A DNA stretch of 8,514 bases from Planctomycetaceae bacterium (GTDB taxonomy: Bacteria; Planctomycetota; Planctomycetia; Pirellulales; Thermoguttaceae): NCBI GenBank assembly GCA_031259095.1, contig JAIRLW010000264.1, forward strand, positions 1 through 8,514. Reading direction: 5' to 3'. The number at the start of each line of letters is the position of its first letter. Position 1 is the stretch's first letter. The notes beneath the pieces were generated by a model. The model was given only the letters and a program-made list of their open reading frames with translations. It was not told the origin of the DNA and searched no databases. Positions 1-7,200 of the stretch are shown one piece after another. The translations under genes were made by a program, and so were the position numbers.

Positions 1-58
1 GGTTTTCGTCAATGTCCGACTCAAGAACGATAACATTGTGTTCGTAAATAGGAATCAT
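1..58 (-). CDS. Possible 5' end of a minus-strand gene cut by the window edge
   Basis: On the minus strand an ATG at 58-56 opens a frame that stays open to the left edge and reads MIPIYEHNVIVLESDIDEN. Nineteen codons are too few to assign a family, and I do not recognise it. No Shine-Dalgarno sequence lies in front of the ATG, and the frame is also open upstream of it, so the start is uncertain. If real, it lies downstream of the porin on the same strand, about 109 bases after the porin's ancestral stop and beyond a hairpin. The opposite strand is also open here (a frame running from the edge to 295), but that frame passes through the hairpin and antisense to porin coding sequence, so I consider it a shadow. 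Confidence 0.25.
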   Translation of the reverse strand, partial: MIPIYEHNVIVLESDIDEN

Positions 59-65
59 GTTGAGA

Positions 66-160
66 ATTGGGGATTGGGGATTTTTGGTTCGTGGTTTGGA
101 GATTGTGTTATCGTAAGCGCGTATTATCCGCTTGCGACACAAATCCCAAACCACAAACCC
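66..160. repeat. Long imperfect inverted repeat (hairpin) downstream of the porin gene
   Basis: The left arm (about 84-119) and right arm (about 129-160) are imperfect reverse complements. They share the core gtggtttgg / ccaaaccac and the loop-proximal tcgtaagcg / cgcttgcga, leaving a loop of roughly 9 bases (120-128). The heptamer attgggg is repeated in tandem at 66-72 and 73-79 just outside the left arm. The structure begins 8 bases after the stop of the porin C-terminal frame, so it could end or protect that transcript. It lacks a clear T-run after the stem, so I do not call it an intrinsic terminator. Confidence 0.55.
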
Positions 161-167
161 CGCATCA

Positions 168-486
168 TTAAAAATGGAGACATAAACTTGTTCCGAAAAT
201 ATCTTCGTTTCTGCTCCGGCGGTTTGAACCGGTATTCTGTTGCGAATGAACATATTCGAAAATCCAACGGATATTTGACGTCCAGAACCAATTGACTCCA
301 AAAATCAAATCATTTTGTCGTCCGCCGTTTCCTTGTTCGATGGTTCGTGTGTTCCGCCAATCCAGCAGGTCGAGATAACTCCATTGAAGAATCAACTGCC
401 ACGCCCCCAAACCGTCAATCAGATTCCAGTCCCCAGACTTAAACGGATGAAAATTCTGTTGGACTTTAGCGGCATTAAAGGTTCCG
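168..486 (-). pseudogene. C-terminal part of the OprP/OprO-type porin, out of frame with its N-terminal part
   Basis: This stretch encodes about 105 residues that complete the porin encoded upstream but in a frame shifted by +1. Removing one A from the A7 run at 493-487 joins the frames without a gap: ...SYQLK-NGTFNAAKVQQNF..., then LGAWQLILQWSYLDLLD, then FGVNWFWTSNIRWIFEYVHS, and a final NEDIFGTSLCLHF. The GAW-(x)n-YSYLDL and GVNWY-(x)n-NYVHS-like segments are the usual last barrel strands of phosphate-selective porin O/P proteins. The terminal Phe is the usual outer-membrane beta-barrel assembly signal. No other stop or frame break is present, so the lesion is recent, recoded, or a sequencing error. 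Translated alone it would have only a TTG start (410) and no export signal, so it is not an independent gene. Confidence 0.85.
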
Positions 487-1743
487 TTTTTTTAACTGAT
501 AACTTCGGTGATCGTTGGTCAAAAAGTAACCAAATTCGATATAACCGCCGGTTGCCGTCCGGTCGGGCGCATAACCTAACGTTTGAGTGGAATGGTCGGC
601 ATATCGGGCAAAATACCATTCCGACGCGAAGGAGAGCGGACCATTTTGTAAGGCAACTTCAAGACCGGCGCGGTGATGATGATTGTTAGCAAAATCACCG
701 GTTTTCAACAATGCCGAGTACCAACTAATGGAACCGGGTTGGATACTCAGACTAGTATGGTTATCCTGTGAATGAACATACGACCAATGTCCGCCGAAAT
801 GCAACACCTGACGTCCTTCATTTTCATAAACCGGAACAGCGGTTAAACGAACATTAAAAACTGTTCCCGGATTATCGTCCTGAATAAAACGGCTGGTATT
901 CGTTGTTGCTCCCTGAAACACGCCATAAAACAGCCGGATATGATCATGAGCGAACAAATGTTCAGAGGAAATACCCACACGCCGTCCGAAACCAAAAGTT
1001 CCCGAAGGACCGACAAACTCAGTGAGCGAGGTATGCAATGCGCTTGTCGGATAGGCTAATCCGGTTTCCGGTTTGAAATGACCGGCACGAACATAGCCAA
1101 GAAGCGGTAAGTTTTTAATTCCTATCCAATTGTCAACCAAATTCACTTGACCACTAGTTGGAGCCAAAGACAATTCAAGTTTATAATCAAAAGACTCAAA
1201 ACCGTTACCGGTAATCGCAAATTGCATTTCCCGAACGCCTGCTTTGTTTTGGAGACGACCTGTGTTTTCCGCATCTTCATCGACCGTATAACTGTCAAGA
1301 AAAAGACGACCGGAAAATTTAGGCGTACTCCATGTTTTTTTGGTATCCGGTTTTTTGGTCTCTTTTTTCAGTTTCTCAATATCAGCCGCCAAACGATCCA
1401 GTTCCGAATAAACAAACGGATCCGACGGTATTGACGGAGCGGCGGAGAGTTGCGGTGTTACCGGAATTGCCGGCAACGTAACTTCCGCCGGTAATTCCGG
1501 CGTTGGCGGCGGTAACGGAGAACGTGTTACCTCTTCCACTGCAGCAGGATGCGGCGGTTGTTGCGCGAGTAACAACGTGTTTTGGTGTTGCCCTTTTTGG
1601 CGCGGAGTAAGACTGGCTTGTGTTTTGGGAACAGGTTTAGACGGCTCGGTTTCAACGGAGATATCATCGCCGAATGAAATTCCGTTGCAAAATAAAAGTA
1701 CCGCTAATATTCTTTCCAAATAAATAGACCACAACTTTTTCAT
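475..1743 (-). CDS. OprP/OprO-type outer-membrane porin, truncated by a frameshift
   Basis: The protein is a predicted anion- or phosphate-selective trimeric porin of the Porin_O_P type. In this reading it is 422 residues from the ATG at 1743; with the frame repaired it would be about 524. Residues 1-25 form a signal peptide (KK, then a hydrophobic ILAVLLF core, probable cleavage near SFG-DD). Residues about 62-110 are a proline-rich linker. Residues 114-137 are a short charged helix (ELDRLAADIEKLKKETKK) of the kind planctomycete porins carry before the barrel. The barrel begins near 142 (PKFSGRLFLDSYTVD) and includes a GHFKPETGL segment and FVGPSGTFGFGRRVG. I chose the ATG at 1743 rather than the TTG one codon upstream because AAGGAGGA sits 8 bases before it. 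The frame ends KKRNL-stop at 475, inside the barrel and without a terminal aromatic residue, so this product should not assemble normally. Substrate selectivity cannot be read from the sequence. Confidence 0.85.
   Translation of the reverse strand: MKKLWSIYLERILAVLLFCNGISFGDDISVETEPSKPVPKTQASLTPRQKGQHQNTLLLAQQPPHPAAVEEVTRSPLPPPTPELPAEVTLPAIPVTPQLSAAPSIPSDPFVYSELDRLAADIEKLKKETKKPDTKKTWSTPKFSGRLFLDSYTVDEDAENTGRLQNKAGVREMQFAITGNGFESFDYKLELSLAPTSGQVNLVDNWIGIKNLPLLGYVRAGHFKPETGLAYPTSALHTSLTEFVGPSGTFGFGRRVGISSEHLFAHDHIRLFYGVFQGATTNTSRFIQDDNPGTVFNVRLTAVPVYENEGRQVLHFGGHWSYVHSQDNHTSLSIQPGSISWYSALLKTGDFANNHHHRAGLEVALQNGPLSFASEWYFARYADHSTQTLGYAPDRTATGGYIEFGYFLTNDHRSYQLKKRNL
487..493 (-). other. A7 homopolymer that breaks the porin frame
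   Basis: The plus strand has seven T at 487-493, that is A7 in the coding strand (cag tta aaa aaa cgg). Frame zero reaches a stop 22-24 bases into this context; reading six A instead of seven restores the whole barrel. The site could be a true deletion or insertion scar, a slippage-prone contingency tract, or a homopolymer base-calling error. Confidence 0.8.
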
Positions 1744-1751
1744 CAAAAAAA

Positions 1752-1759
1752 TCCTCCTT
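1752..1759 (-). promoter_or_regulatory. Strong Shine-Dalgarno site of the porin gene
   Basis: The coding strand reads AAGGAGGA followed by 8 bases and then the ATG at 1743. This near-perfect anti-16S complement fixes the porin start. It contrasts with mnmE and the 1299-residue gene, neither of which has a comparable site at normal spacing. Confidence 0.8.
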
Positions 1760-1770
1760 AATACTTTTTA

Positions 1771-1820
1771 CCACAGAGAACGCAAAAAAATTGTCCGCAG
1801 ATTACGCTGATAATCACAAA
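1771..1820. repeat. Fragment of an AT-rich dispersed repeat (ccacagagaacgc / ccgcagattacgctgat)
   Basis: Two words, ccacagagaacgc (1771-1783) and gtccgcagattacgctgat (1793-1811), resemble short repeats I recall from intergenic DNA of many environmental bacteria, including planctomycetes (memory, not checked). A degenerate inverted partner of the second word lies at 2097-2116 (15 of 20 positions match), so the two flank the palindromic element between them. The word ctgataatcacaaa (1807-1820) is also present, slightly altered, beside the second element copy at 4023-4036. Confidence 0.5.
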
Positions 1821-1833
1821 TTGTTTTTAATTT

Positions 1834-2057
1834 TTTGTAATATATCAGTGGAATTTTTATTTTTTATATTAGCCCCGAAAGGGGCGTCAGGATTATAGCC
1901 TACCCCAACGGGGTAGGGTTAATTTCCCCCCGCCAACTCAACGCCCTGAAAGGGCAACAGGAAAATAATTAAATGACGAACCGTTTATAATCTTGATGCC
2001 CTTTCAGGGCAAATACTTTTTTAACCTCAAACAATGATTCCAATGATATATTACAAA
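1834..2057. mobile_element. MITE-like palindromic element, copy 1 (complete, 224 bp)
   Basis: The left end tttgtaatatatcagtggaa (1834-1853) and the reverse complement of the right end (2038-2057) match at 19 of 20 positions. Inside are four palindromes. GCCCCGAAAGGGGC (1872-1885) is a 5-bp stem with a GAAA loop. CTACCCCAACGGGGTAG (1900-1916) is a 7-bp stem with an AAC loop. GCCCTGAAAGGGC (1943-1955) is followed by its exact reverse complement GCCCTTTCAGGGC (1998-2010); these two can fold singly or pair with each other. There is no ORF of note. The flanks are too T-rich to show a target-site duplication. A second copy lies at 4039-4224 and another left end at 8494. The element resembles a MITE or a REP/BIME-type intergenic repeat; no transposase is present in the window. 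Confidence 0.75.
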
Positions 2058-2126
2058 TTTTTTTATATCATCAATCCCTCAAAGTAATCAACGAAAATCA
2101 GTATGATTTGCGGACTTTTTTCTATT

Positions 2127-2154
2127 AATTCTCTACTCATAATTCTCTACTCAT
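2127..2154. repeat. Tandem duplication of a 14-bp unit
   Basis: The unit aattctctactcat occurs twice without a gap or mismatch (2127-2140 and 2141-2154). It lies just outside the right side of repeat copy 1. Confidence 0.85.
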
Positions 2155-2538
2155 AAAATAGACAATGACAAACCTATTACTTTTACCGGTTACCGTGTAA
2201 AATAATTCTGATTATTTCAGAATTTGGGGCAATATCAGGTAGGCAACATTTCTCCTGAAACATTGCGGTTAAAAAACGAATTTTTAGAGACGCCCAATTG
2301 TTATTGCCTGATACAAAATCATTACAATTAGAGAAATCCATTCAATCCATACATCTGTATCGAACAATAAAATCCCAATGACCGCTATAATCGGATTATT
2401 TCAACATTTTTTGTGATTAAGCGCACGAAAAACCGCTACAAACGGAATTCGCCAAAAAATCGGAAAAGTCTAATAGTTTTATTTATTTTGCCTATATTCT
2501 TTAGTTTTAGGAAATTAAGATCAAAAGCGTCAATTATC
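2155..2538. other. AT-rich leader region of mnmE with one perfect hairpin
   Basis: About 380 bases precede the chosen mnmE start. A perfect hairpin occupies 2204-2224: AATTCTGA, loop TTATT, TCAGAATT. No T-run follows it in a useful orientation, so it is not an obvious terminator. A TATATT at 2493-2498 could be a -10 element, but no convincing -35 sits in front of it. I see no tRNA, no recognisable riboswitch and no small ORF I would defend. The mnmE frame is open back to a GTG at 2413, but that extension is not part of the family. Confidence 0.45.
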
Positions 2539-3897
2539 ATGTTTGAAGAAACTATTATTGCCCAATCGACCGTGCGCGGAGCGGCGATTCGTGGAATGAT
2601 TCGGATTAATGGACCGGCGGCGATTGCGTCGTTGCGCGGATTATTCGAGCCGGAACTTCACGCGGAACCGAAACCGTATGTGAAAACCGGTCATCTTATT
2701 TTTTGGGGCAATTCCCGTCCGATTCCGGCGAAAATTTTTTATTGGTCTGAGGGACGCGGTTATACCGGTCAACAATCTGTTGAAATCCACACGTTAGGTT
2801 CCCAATCAATTCTTGATGCGATAATGACGGTTGTTGTTCAATCGGGCAATGTTCGTCAAGCCCGACCGGGTGAATTGACGTTACGTGCATTTTTATCGGG
2901 TCGTCTTGATCTGACGCAGGCGGAAGCGGTTCTTGGCGTTATCGAAGCCCCAACTTCCAACGCTCTGAAAATTGCCCTGCAACAACTAGCCGGCGGAATG
3001 ACGCAACCGCTGAAACAAATTCGTGAAAAATTAATCGAAACGTTGGCGCATCTGGAAGCGGGATTAGATTTTCCTGAAGAAGACATTGAATTTATTTCAC
3101 GTTCCGAAATGGGTTTGATTCTTGGGGAAATTCGGAAACGGCTGGAATTATTGCAACAACAGATAACTCGTCGCGGTTATTCGGAAGAACGCCCCAAAAT
3201 TACATTGCTTGGTCAGCCGAATGCCGGAAAAAGTACCTTATTTAATACGTTACTCCAAACCAATCGGGCAATTGTTTCGCCAATTCCGGGAACAACACGC
3301 GATTATCTTGAAGCAGAACTGATATTGGACGGTTTACCGTGTACGCTTGTGGACACGGCGGGAATGAGCGCCGGCGTCTCAGAAAGTAACAATAATATTG
3401 ACGCTATTGATTCTATTGACGAAACCGCGCAACAACTATCTAAACAAATTTCCAGACAAAGCGATCTTATTATTTATTGTTTTGAAAATGAGGCACAAGA
3501 GTTGGCGAATCCATTGGGTCTTGAAGAAACGAAAACGTTGTTTGTCCGAACCAAAACCGATTTGAAACAATCAAACGGTATTGGAATTGCGGTTTCGTCA
3601 AAAACCGGAGAAGGGATTGATTCACTGCGGACGATGATATTGCAACATTTAAGAGCGATCTTACCGGATGACGTTGTACACAGTACGGCGTTGCGGTGCC
3701 GTGAGTCGGTGAACGGGGCAATGGAATTGTTGGAACAAGCTTTGGAGATGTGCGATTCACAGAGTTCTTTTTTTGACGAATCAATTCTCGCATCGCAAAT
3801 CCGTTCTGTGTTAGAAATGCTTGGTCTTACCGACGGAAGTGTTTATACCGATCACATCCTTGATGAAATATTCAGTCGTTTTTGTATCGGAAAATAA
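2539..3897 (+). CDS. mnmE: tRNA uridine-5-carboxymethylaminomethyl modification GTPase MnmE
   Basis: MnmE works with MnmG to place the (carboxymethyl)aminomethyl group on the wobble uridine of certain tRNAs, a cytoplasmic K+-dependent GTPase step. From the ATG at 2539 it is 452 residues, against 454 in E. coli. The N-terminal folate-binding domain has TIIAQSTVRGAAIRGMIRI at 5-23 and PGELTLRAFLSGRLDLTQAE at 110-129. A helical domain holds an inserted G domain: G1 GQPNAGKST 225-233, G2 GTTRD 251-255, G3 DTAG 272-275, G4 TKTD 338-341, G5 SSKTGEG 353-359. The C-terminus is FCIGK (448-452) with the conserved Cys449. I chose ATG 2539 because the family starts within a few residues of (D/E)TIxA; the upstream GTG at 2413 would add a Lys/Arg-rich and hydrophobic tail foreign to MnmE. 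There is no clear Shine-Dalgarno at normal spacing. Switch II after DTAG is unusual (see findings). No mnmG, rnpA or yidC is nearby. Confidence 0.96.
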   Translation: MFEETIIAQSTVRGAAIRGMIRINGPAAIASLRGLFEPELHAEPKPYVKTGHLIFWGNSRPIPAKIFYWSEGRGYTGQQSVEIHTLGSQSILDAIMTVVVQSGNVRQARPGELTLRAFLSGRLDLTQAEAVLGVIEAPTSNALKIALQQLAGGMTQPLKQIREKLIETLAHLEAGLDFPEEDIEFISRSEMGLILGEIRKRLELLQQQITRRGYSEERPKITLLGQPNAGKSTLFNTLLQTNRAIVSPIPGTTRDYLEAELILDGLPCTLVDTAGMSAGVSESNNNIDAIDSIDETAQQLSKQISRQSDLIIYCFENEAQELANPLGLEETKTLFVRTKTDLKQSNGIGIAVSSKTGEGIDSLRTMILQHLRAILPDDVVHSTALRCRESVNGAMELLEQALEMCDSQSSFFDESILASQIRSVLEMLGLTDGSVYTDHILDEIFSRFCIGK

Positions 3898-4022
3898 AAA
3901 GAAGTTGAAACTAAAAGGTAACAGTTTATTTTTTCATTTTAAACTATTTACACGTTAATTTTCGGCAAGATAAATTCAAAAATGAATAAGATGAAAAAGA
4001 ATACCAAACTGGTTTTACAATC
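3898..4022. other. AT-rich spacer between convergent mnmE and the large minus-strand gene
   Basis: I see no gene and no strong intrinsic terminator. AGTTTA (3923-3928) and TAAACT (3940-3945) could form a weak 6-bp stem around a T-rich loop. The rest of the gap to 4283 is occupied by repeat copy 2 (to 4224) and 59 unremarkable bases. Confidence 0.4.
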
Positions 4023-4224
4023 CTGATAATTACAAAAATTTGTAATATATCAGTGGAATTTTTATTTTTTATATCAGCCTCGAAAGGGGCGTCAGGATTT
4101 TTTACTGAATCGCCTACCCCAACGGAGTAGGGTTAAGTTCCCCCCGCCAACCTAACGCCCTGAAAGGGCAACAGGAAAATAACTAAATGACGAACCGTTT
4201 ATAATCTTGACGTCCTTTCAGGGC
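4023..4224. mobile_element. MITE-like palindromic element, copy 2 (lacks the right terminal repeat)
   Basis: Bases 4039-4224 align with 1834-2010 of copy 1 along their whole length. They differ by about ten substitutions and by a 9-base longer spacer after gtcaggatt. The left terminus is identical to copy 1 for its first 20 bases. The palindromes recur in the same order: GCCTCGAAAGGGGC (4077-4090), CTACCCC-AAC-GGAGTAG (4114-4130), GCCCTGAAAGGGC (4157-4169) and GTCCTTTCAGGGC (4212-4224). The distance between the starts of the last two is 55 bases in both copies. Similarity stops at 4224, and the right-hand ccaatgatatattacaaa end seen in copy 1 is absent. Just outside the left end, ctgataattacaaa (4023-4036) is an inverted copy of that end with a 2-base spacer. 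The element lies between convergent genes and could act as a bidirectional transcript end (inference). Confidence 0.7.
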
Positions 4225-4283
4225 GAAGAGGACCGTTTCATAATACCTGAACCCAAATAACAAAATAGACAATTCCTACGGAA

Positions 4284-7200
4284 CTACTTCACAAACCAAC
4301 CTTTGATACGGCTGAAAATGCTTTGTTCTTCTTTCTTGGGCGGCGGGGAATTGGGAGATGTTACGGAATATTGGGAGGCGTAGGGTTTGTTTTCTTTGGC
4401 GGTTACCGCTAATGGCGGCGTCGGAATTGATGCTGTTGACATTGGTATCGGCGGAGTAGGAATATGACGGAAAAGATATTGTACCCAATATCCTTCGAGA
4501 ATCGCAAGAAGATCAGAAACACGGTCAGAAGAACATCGGTTATCGGCGGCAAGAGCAATTTGTTGTAACATTTTAATTTCATTTGAAGTAAACGTTATGC
4601 GGTAAAGTGTTACGTCGTCAATCCAGACGGTTCCTGCGCCGGACAAACGGAATCCGATACGAAAATCATTTAATCCTGTTGCCGGAAGTTGAGTAAACGG
4701 AACAATAACCCGATACCAACGCACTCCGTGTTGCGGCAATGATTTAACCAGAAGCGGCAGAAAAACCGGTTCCACATGATAAGAAAGGAACAACGGTTCA
4801 CCTTGTTTCTGTGCGGAAAGAACAACTTCCAACGGAAGCGAACCGGATTTTTCCGTAATATTTTCGTTGATTCCGACATATAAAGAAACAAAAAGTTGTC
4901 CGGTTGTTGGAGGTTCGAATGGTTCGCTAAGAATGATGCTCGACTCTTTTTCGATACCGGATATTCCTGTTAATCTCAAACTTTGTTGTCCGGAGTTTTT
5001 CCGTTCGGAATCAAGTTGCGCGGTCAGTAAAAACGAACCAAAACGTTTCCAACCGGCAATTTCACCGGATTCGCTATTTAATGTCTCAAAATTAGGATTG
5101 CCGAGTTTTTCCCAGAGAACACCGCTATGAACACTGTGAATGTGTTGACGGAGTTGTTCCACTTTTCGTTTGAGTAATCCGTTTGCTCCGCAAATGGCTG
5201 GAGGACGTATCACATTAACGTCACGAATGACCGCTTTCGGGTCATTAAGAATCACCGCAACAAAATCATACGGTTGCAAAACCGTTTGCCATACCAGATG
5301 ATTATTGCGAACGGTCATTGGGTCGATGGGATGGCGTCCGCTTAATTCCCTCAGAGAACTTTCCGGTGCGGCGGAAAGGACCGTTTCCGCCGCAACACTA
5401 AACGGCGCATCATTAACAAAATAAATAATCAATCCCTGCGCCGTGTCGGCATAACGTACAGTAACCGGTTGCAGTATTTTTTCACCGGCAACCTCTTTCG
5501 CGGAAAAAGTTTGAAACGGAATTGGCGGAAGTTGACGAAAACCCGATAGAAATTCGTACAAGATTTCTTCTTCTCCATTGGGAAATATTCGTCCGCCGTC
5601 AACAAACATTCCGACGTCCGATTGCGCCAACTGTTTAACGAAACGACGACGGTTACGCAATCCGGCGGGAACGGCTACGTTACCATATTGCGAATCATGA
5701 TAAAATAACGTTCCCGGTATGATTCCGTCTTTTAGAAAAGGAATCGCGTTTTCAACGGAATCAAATTCACAATAACCTGCGGAATCAATTGAATCCAGAT
5801 TATTTGAAACACGGCTGGGACGAAGAAATATCAACGAAGGAATTTTTGCCATCAAGGTCGGATCAAAGCCGAGTATTCTCAAAATATAAACCGGCGAAGA
5901 CCATCGGGATAAATTCGGTAAACAATAAGGACGAATATCAGGATGATCCAACAACGTTCCGGCGGCAAGACAAAGTTTCGCGTCCGACCGTTTTTCAGTA
6001 ACAATTTTTGCGGCGTTGTCATAAAAATCACGGATCATTCGTGTTCGCCATCGTATCCACATATCCCACGCTTTCGGATCATTTTGAACAAATTGCGCTC
6101 TGGCGGCGTTACGTTGTAACATTTGTTGCTGATTCGAAACGGTTGCGGTTAATTCTTGCGGAATATTAAATCCGGTTGGTAAATTATTGTGTTGGATTTC
6201 TTGCAGGAATTGTTGAAACGTCCAGTCGTCCAGTTCCCGATGAATCAACGGCAATCGGGCGGAACCGTCCGGCGTTAAAAGAATCGTTACTCCGCCAAAC
6301 GACGGATGTCTGGAATATCGTTCGGTTAATTCATGAATAATCTCAAGCATCGCTTTTCGTACCAACGGATGTAACAAATTATATCGCGGACGTCCGTTTT
6401 GTTCCGGCCAAAGCAATTCATTGGTCAATGAAGGATTCGTCCGTAACATGATTTCAAGTTCCGGGATTAGGAAATTAAAATCAATCGTTGGCATCAAGGT
6501 CAACTGTTCGCGGTCGAAAAACCGAAACAAAAGTTCAAGTGAATCTTTAACCGTTTTCGTTCCAAGTTTTTCGGACGGATAAAGCATCGATTCGTCGGAA
6601 ACAACATTGATCATTGCGCCGTCGTAACCGGAACGATGAAGCGAATCAATCATCCGTACCGAATTTTCATACAGAATTTGCCAGTTTGTTACGGGATTGT
6701 CTCGCGGTTGAAATTCGATTGAAGAACTTAATTCGTTCAGAAAATCGGCACGGTGAAGATAACCAAGAACAAGCCGTTGCGGTAAACCATCGAATGGTTT
6801 TGGGATTAAGGTTGGAGTTTTTTCCGACAACGGAGTTGAATGAGCGTTGGTTGAATGAGCGTTGGTTTTTTCAATCTGATCTGAATCAATCTGATAAAGC
6901 CGAACATCGCCGAATTGTGCATTGTGTTGATGATCGCGGTTCACCAACAGCAACATGGGTTGTTTTGTTTTGGGCCAAAAGAGAAGCCGATGAGTTGCGG
7001 CCTGACCCGGAACCCGATCCGAAACAATTTCTTCTGCAACATCAATTCCGGAATCTGCCGTCAAAACAGGAACAACTTTATTGCCGTCATTCAAAAGTTC
7101 GACAACACCGATATTCAGCGTTTGTGGAATTTCCGCCGGATAATCCAACTCCACAAGATGAGGTTTACCGGTTTCCTGCACTGGTAACGGTAACGCTTCC

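Noticed and set aside
38..295. An 85-codon plus-strand frame open to the left edge
   Set aside because: It runs through the hairpin and then antisense to porin C-terminal coding sequence, so it is probably fortuitous.
315..689. A 124-codon plus-strand frame
   Set aside because: It is antisense to the porin, including its conserved barrel strands; there is no independent support.
1872..2010. CRISPR-like array from the regularly recurring palindromes
   Set aside because: The palindromes differ in sequence, spacers are irregular and conserved between copies, and no cas gene is present.
2208..2219. ctgattatttca shared with 8295-8306 as a common operator
   Set aside because: Twelve AT-rich bases occurring twice are weak evidence, and the sites differ in orientation relative to their genes.
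2204..2224. Perfect hairpin as an intrinsic terminator
   Set aside because: No T-run follows on the plus strand, only a short attttac follows on the minus strand, and no gene ends nearby.
2413..2538. In-frame GTG start giving MnmE a 42-residue basic then hydrophobic N-terminal extension, as if membrane-anchored
   Set aside because: The family starts at the position of the ATG at 2539, the extension is AT-rich spacer with Lys/Arg/Ile/Phe bias, and there is no ribosome site at the GTG.
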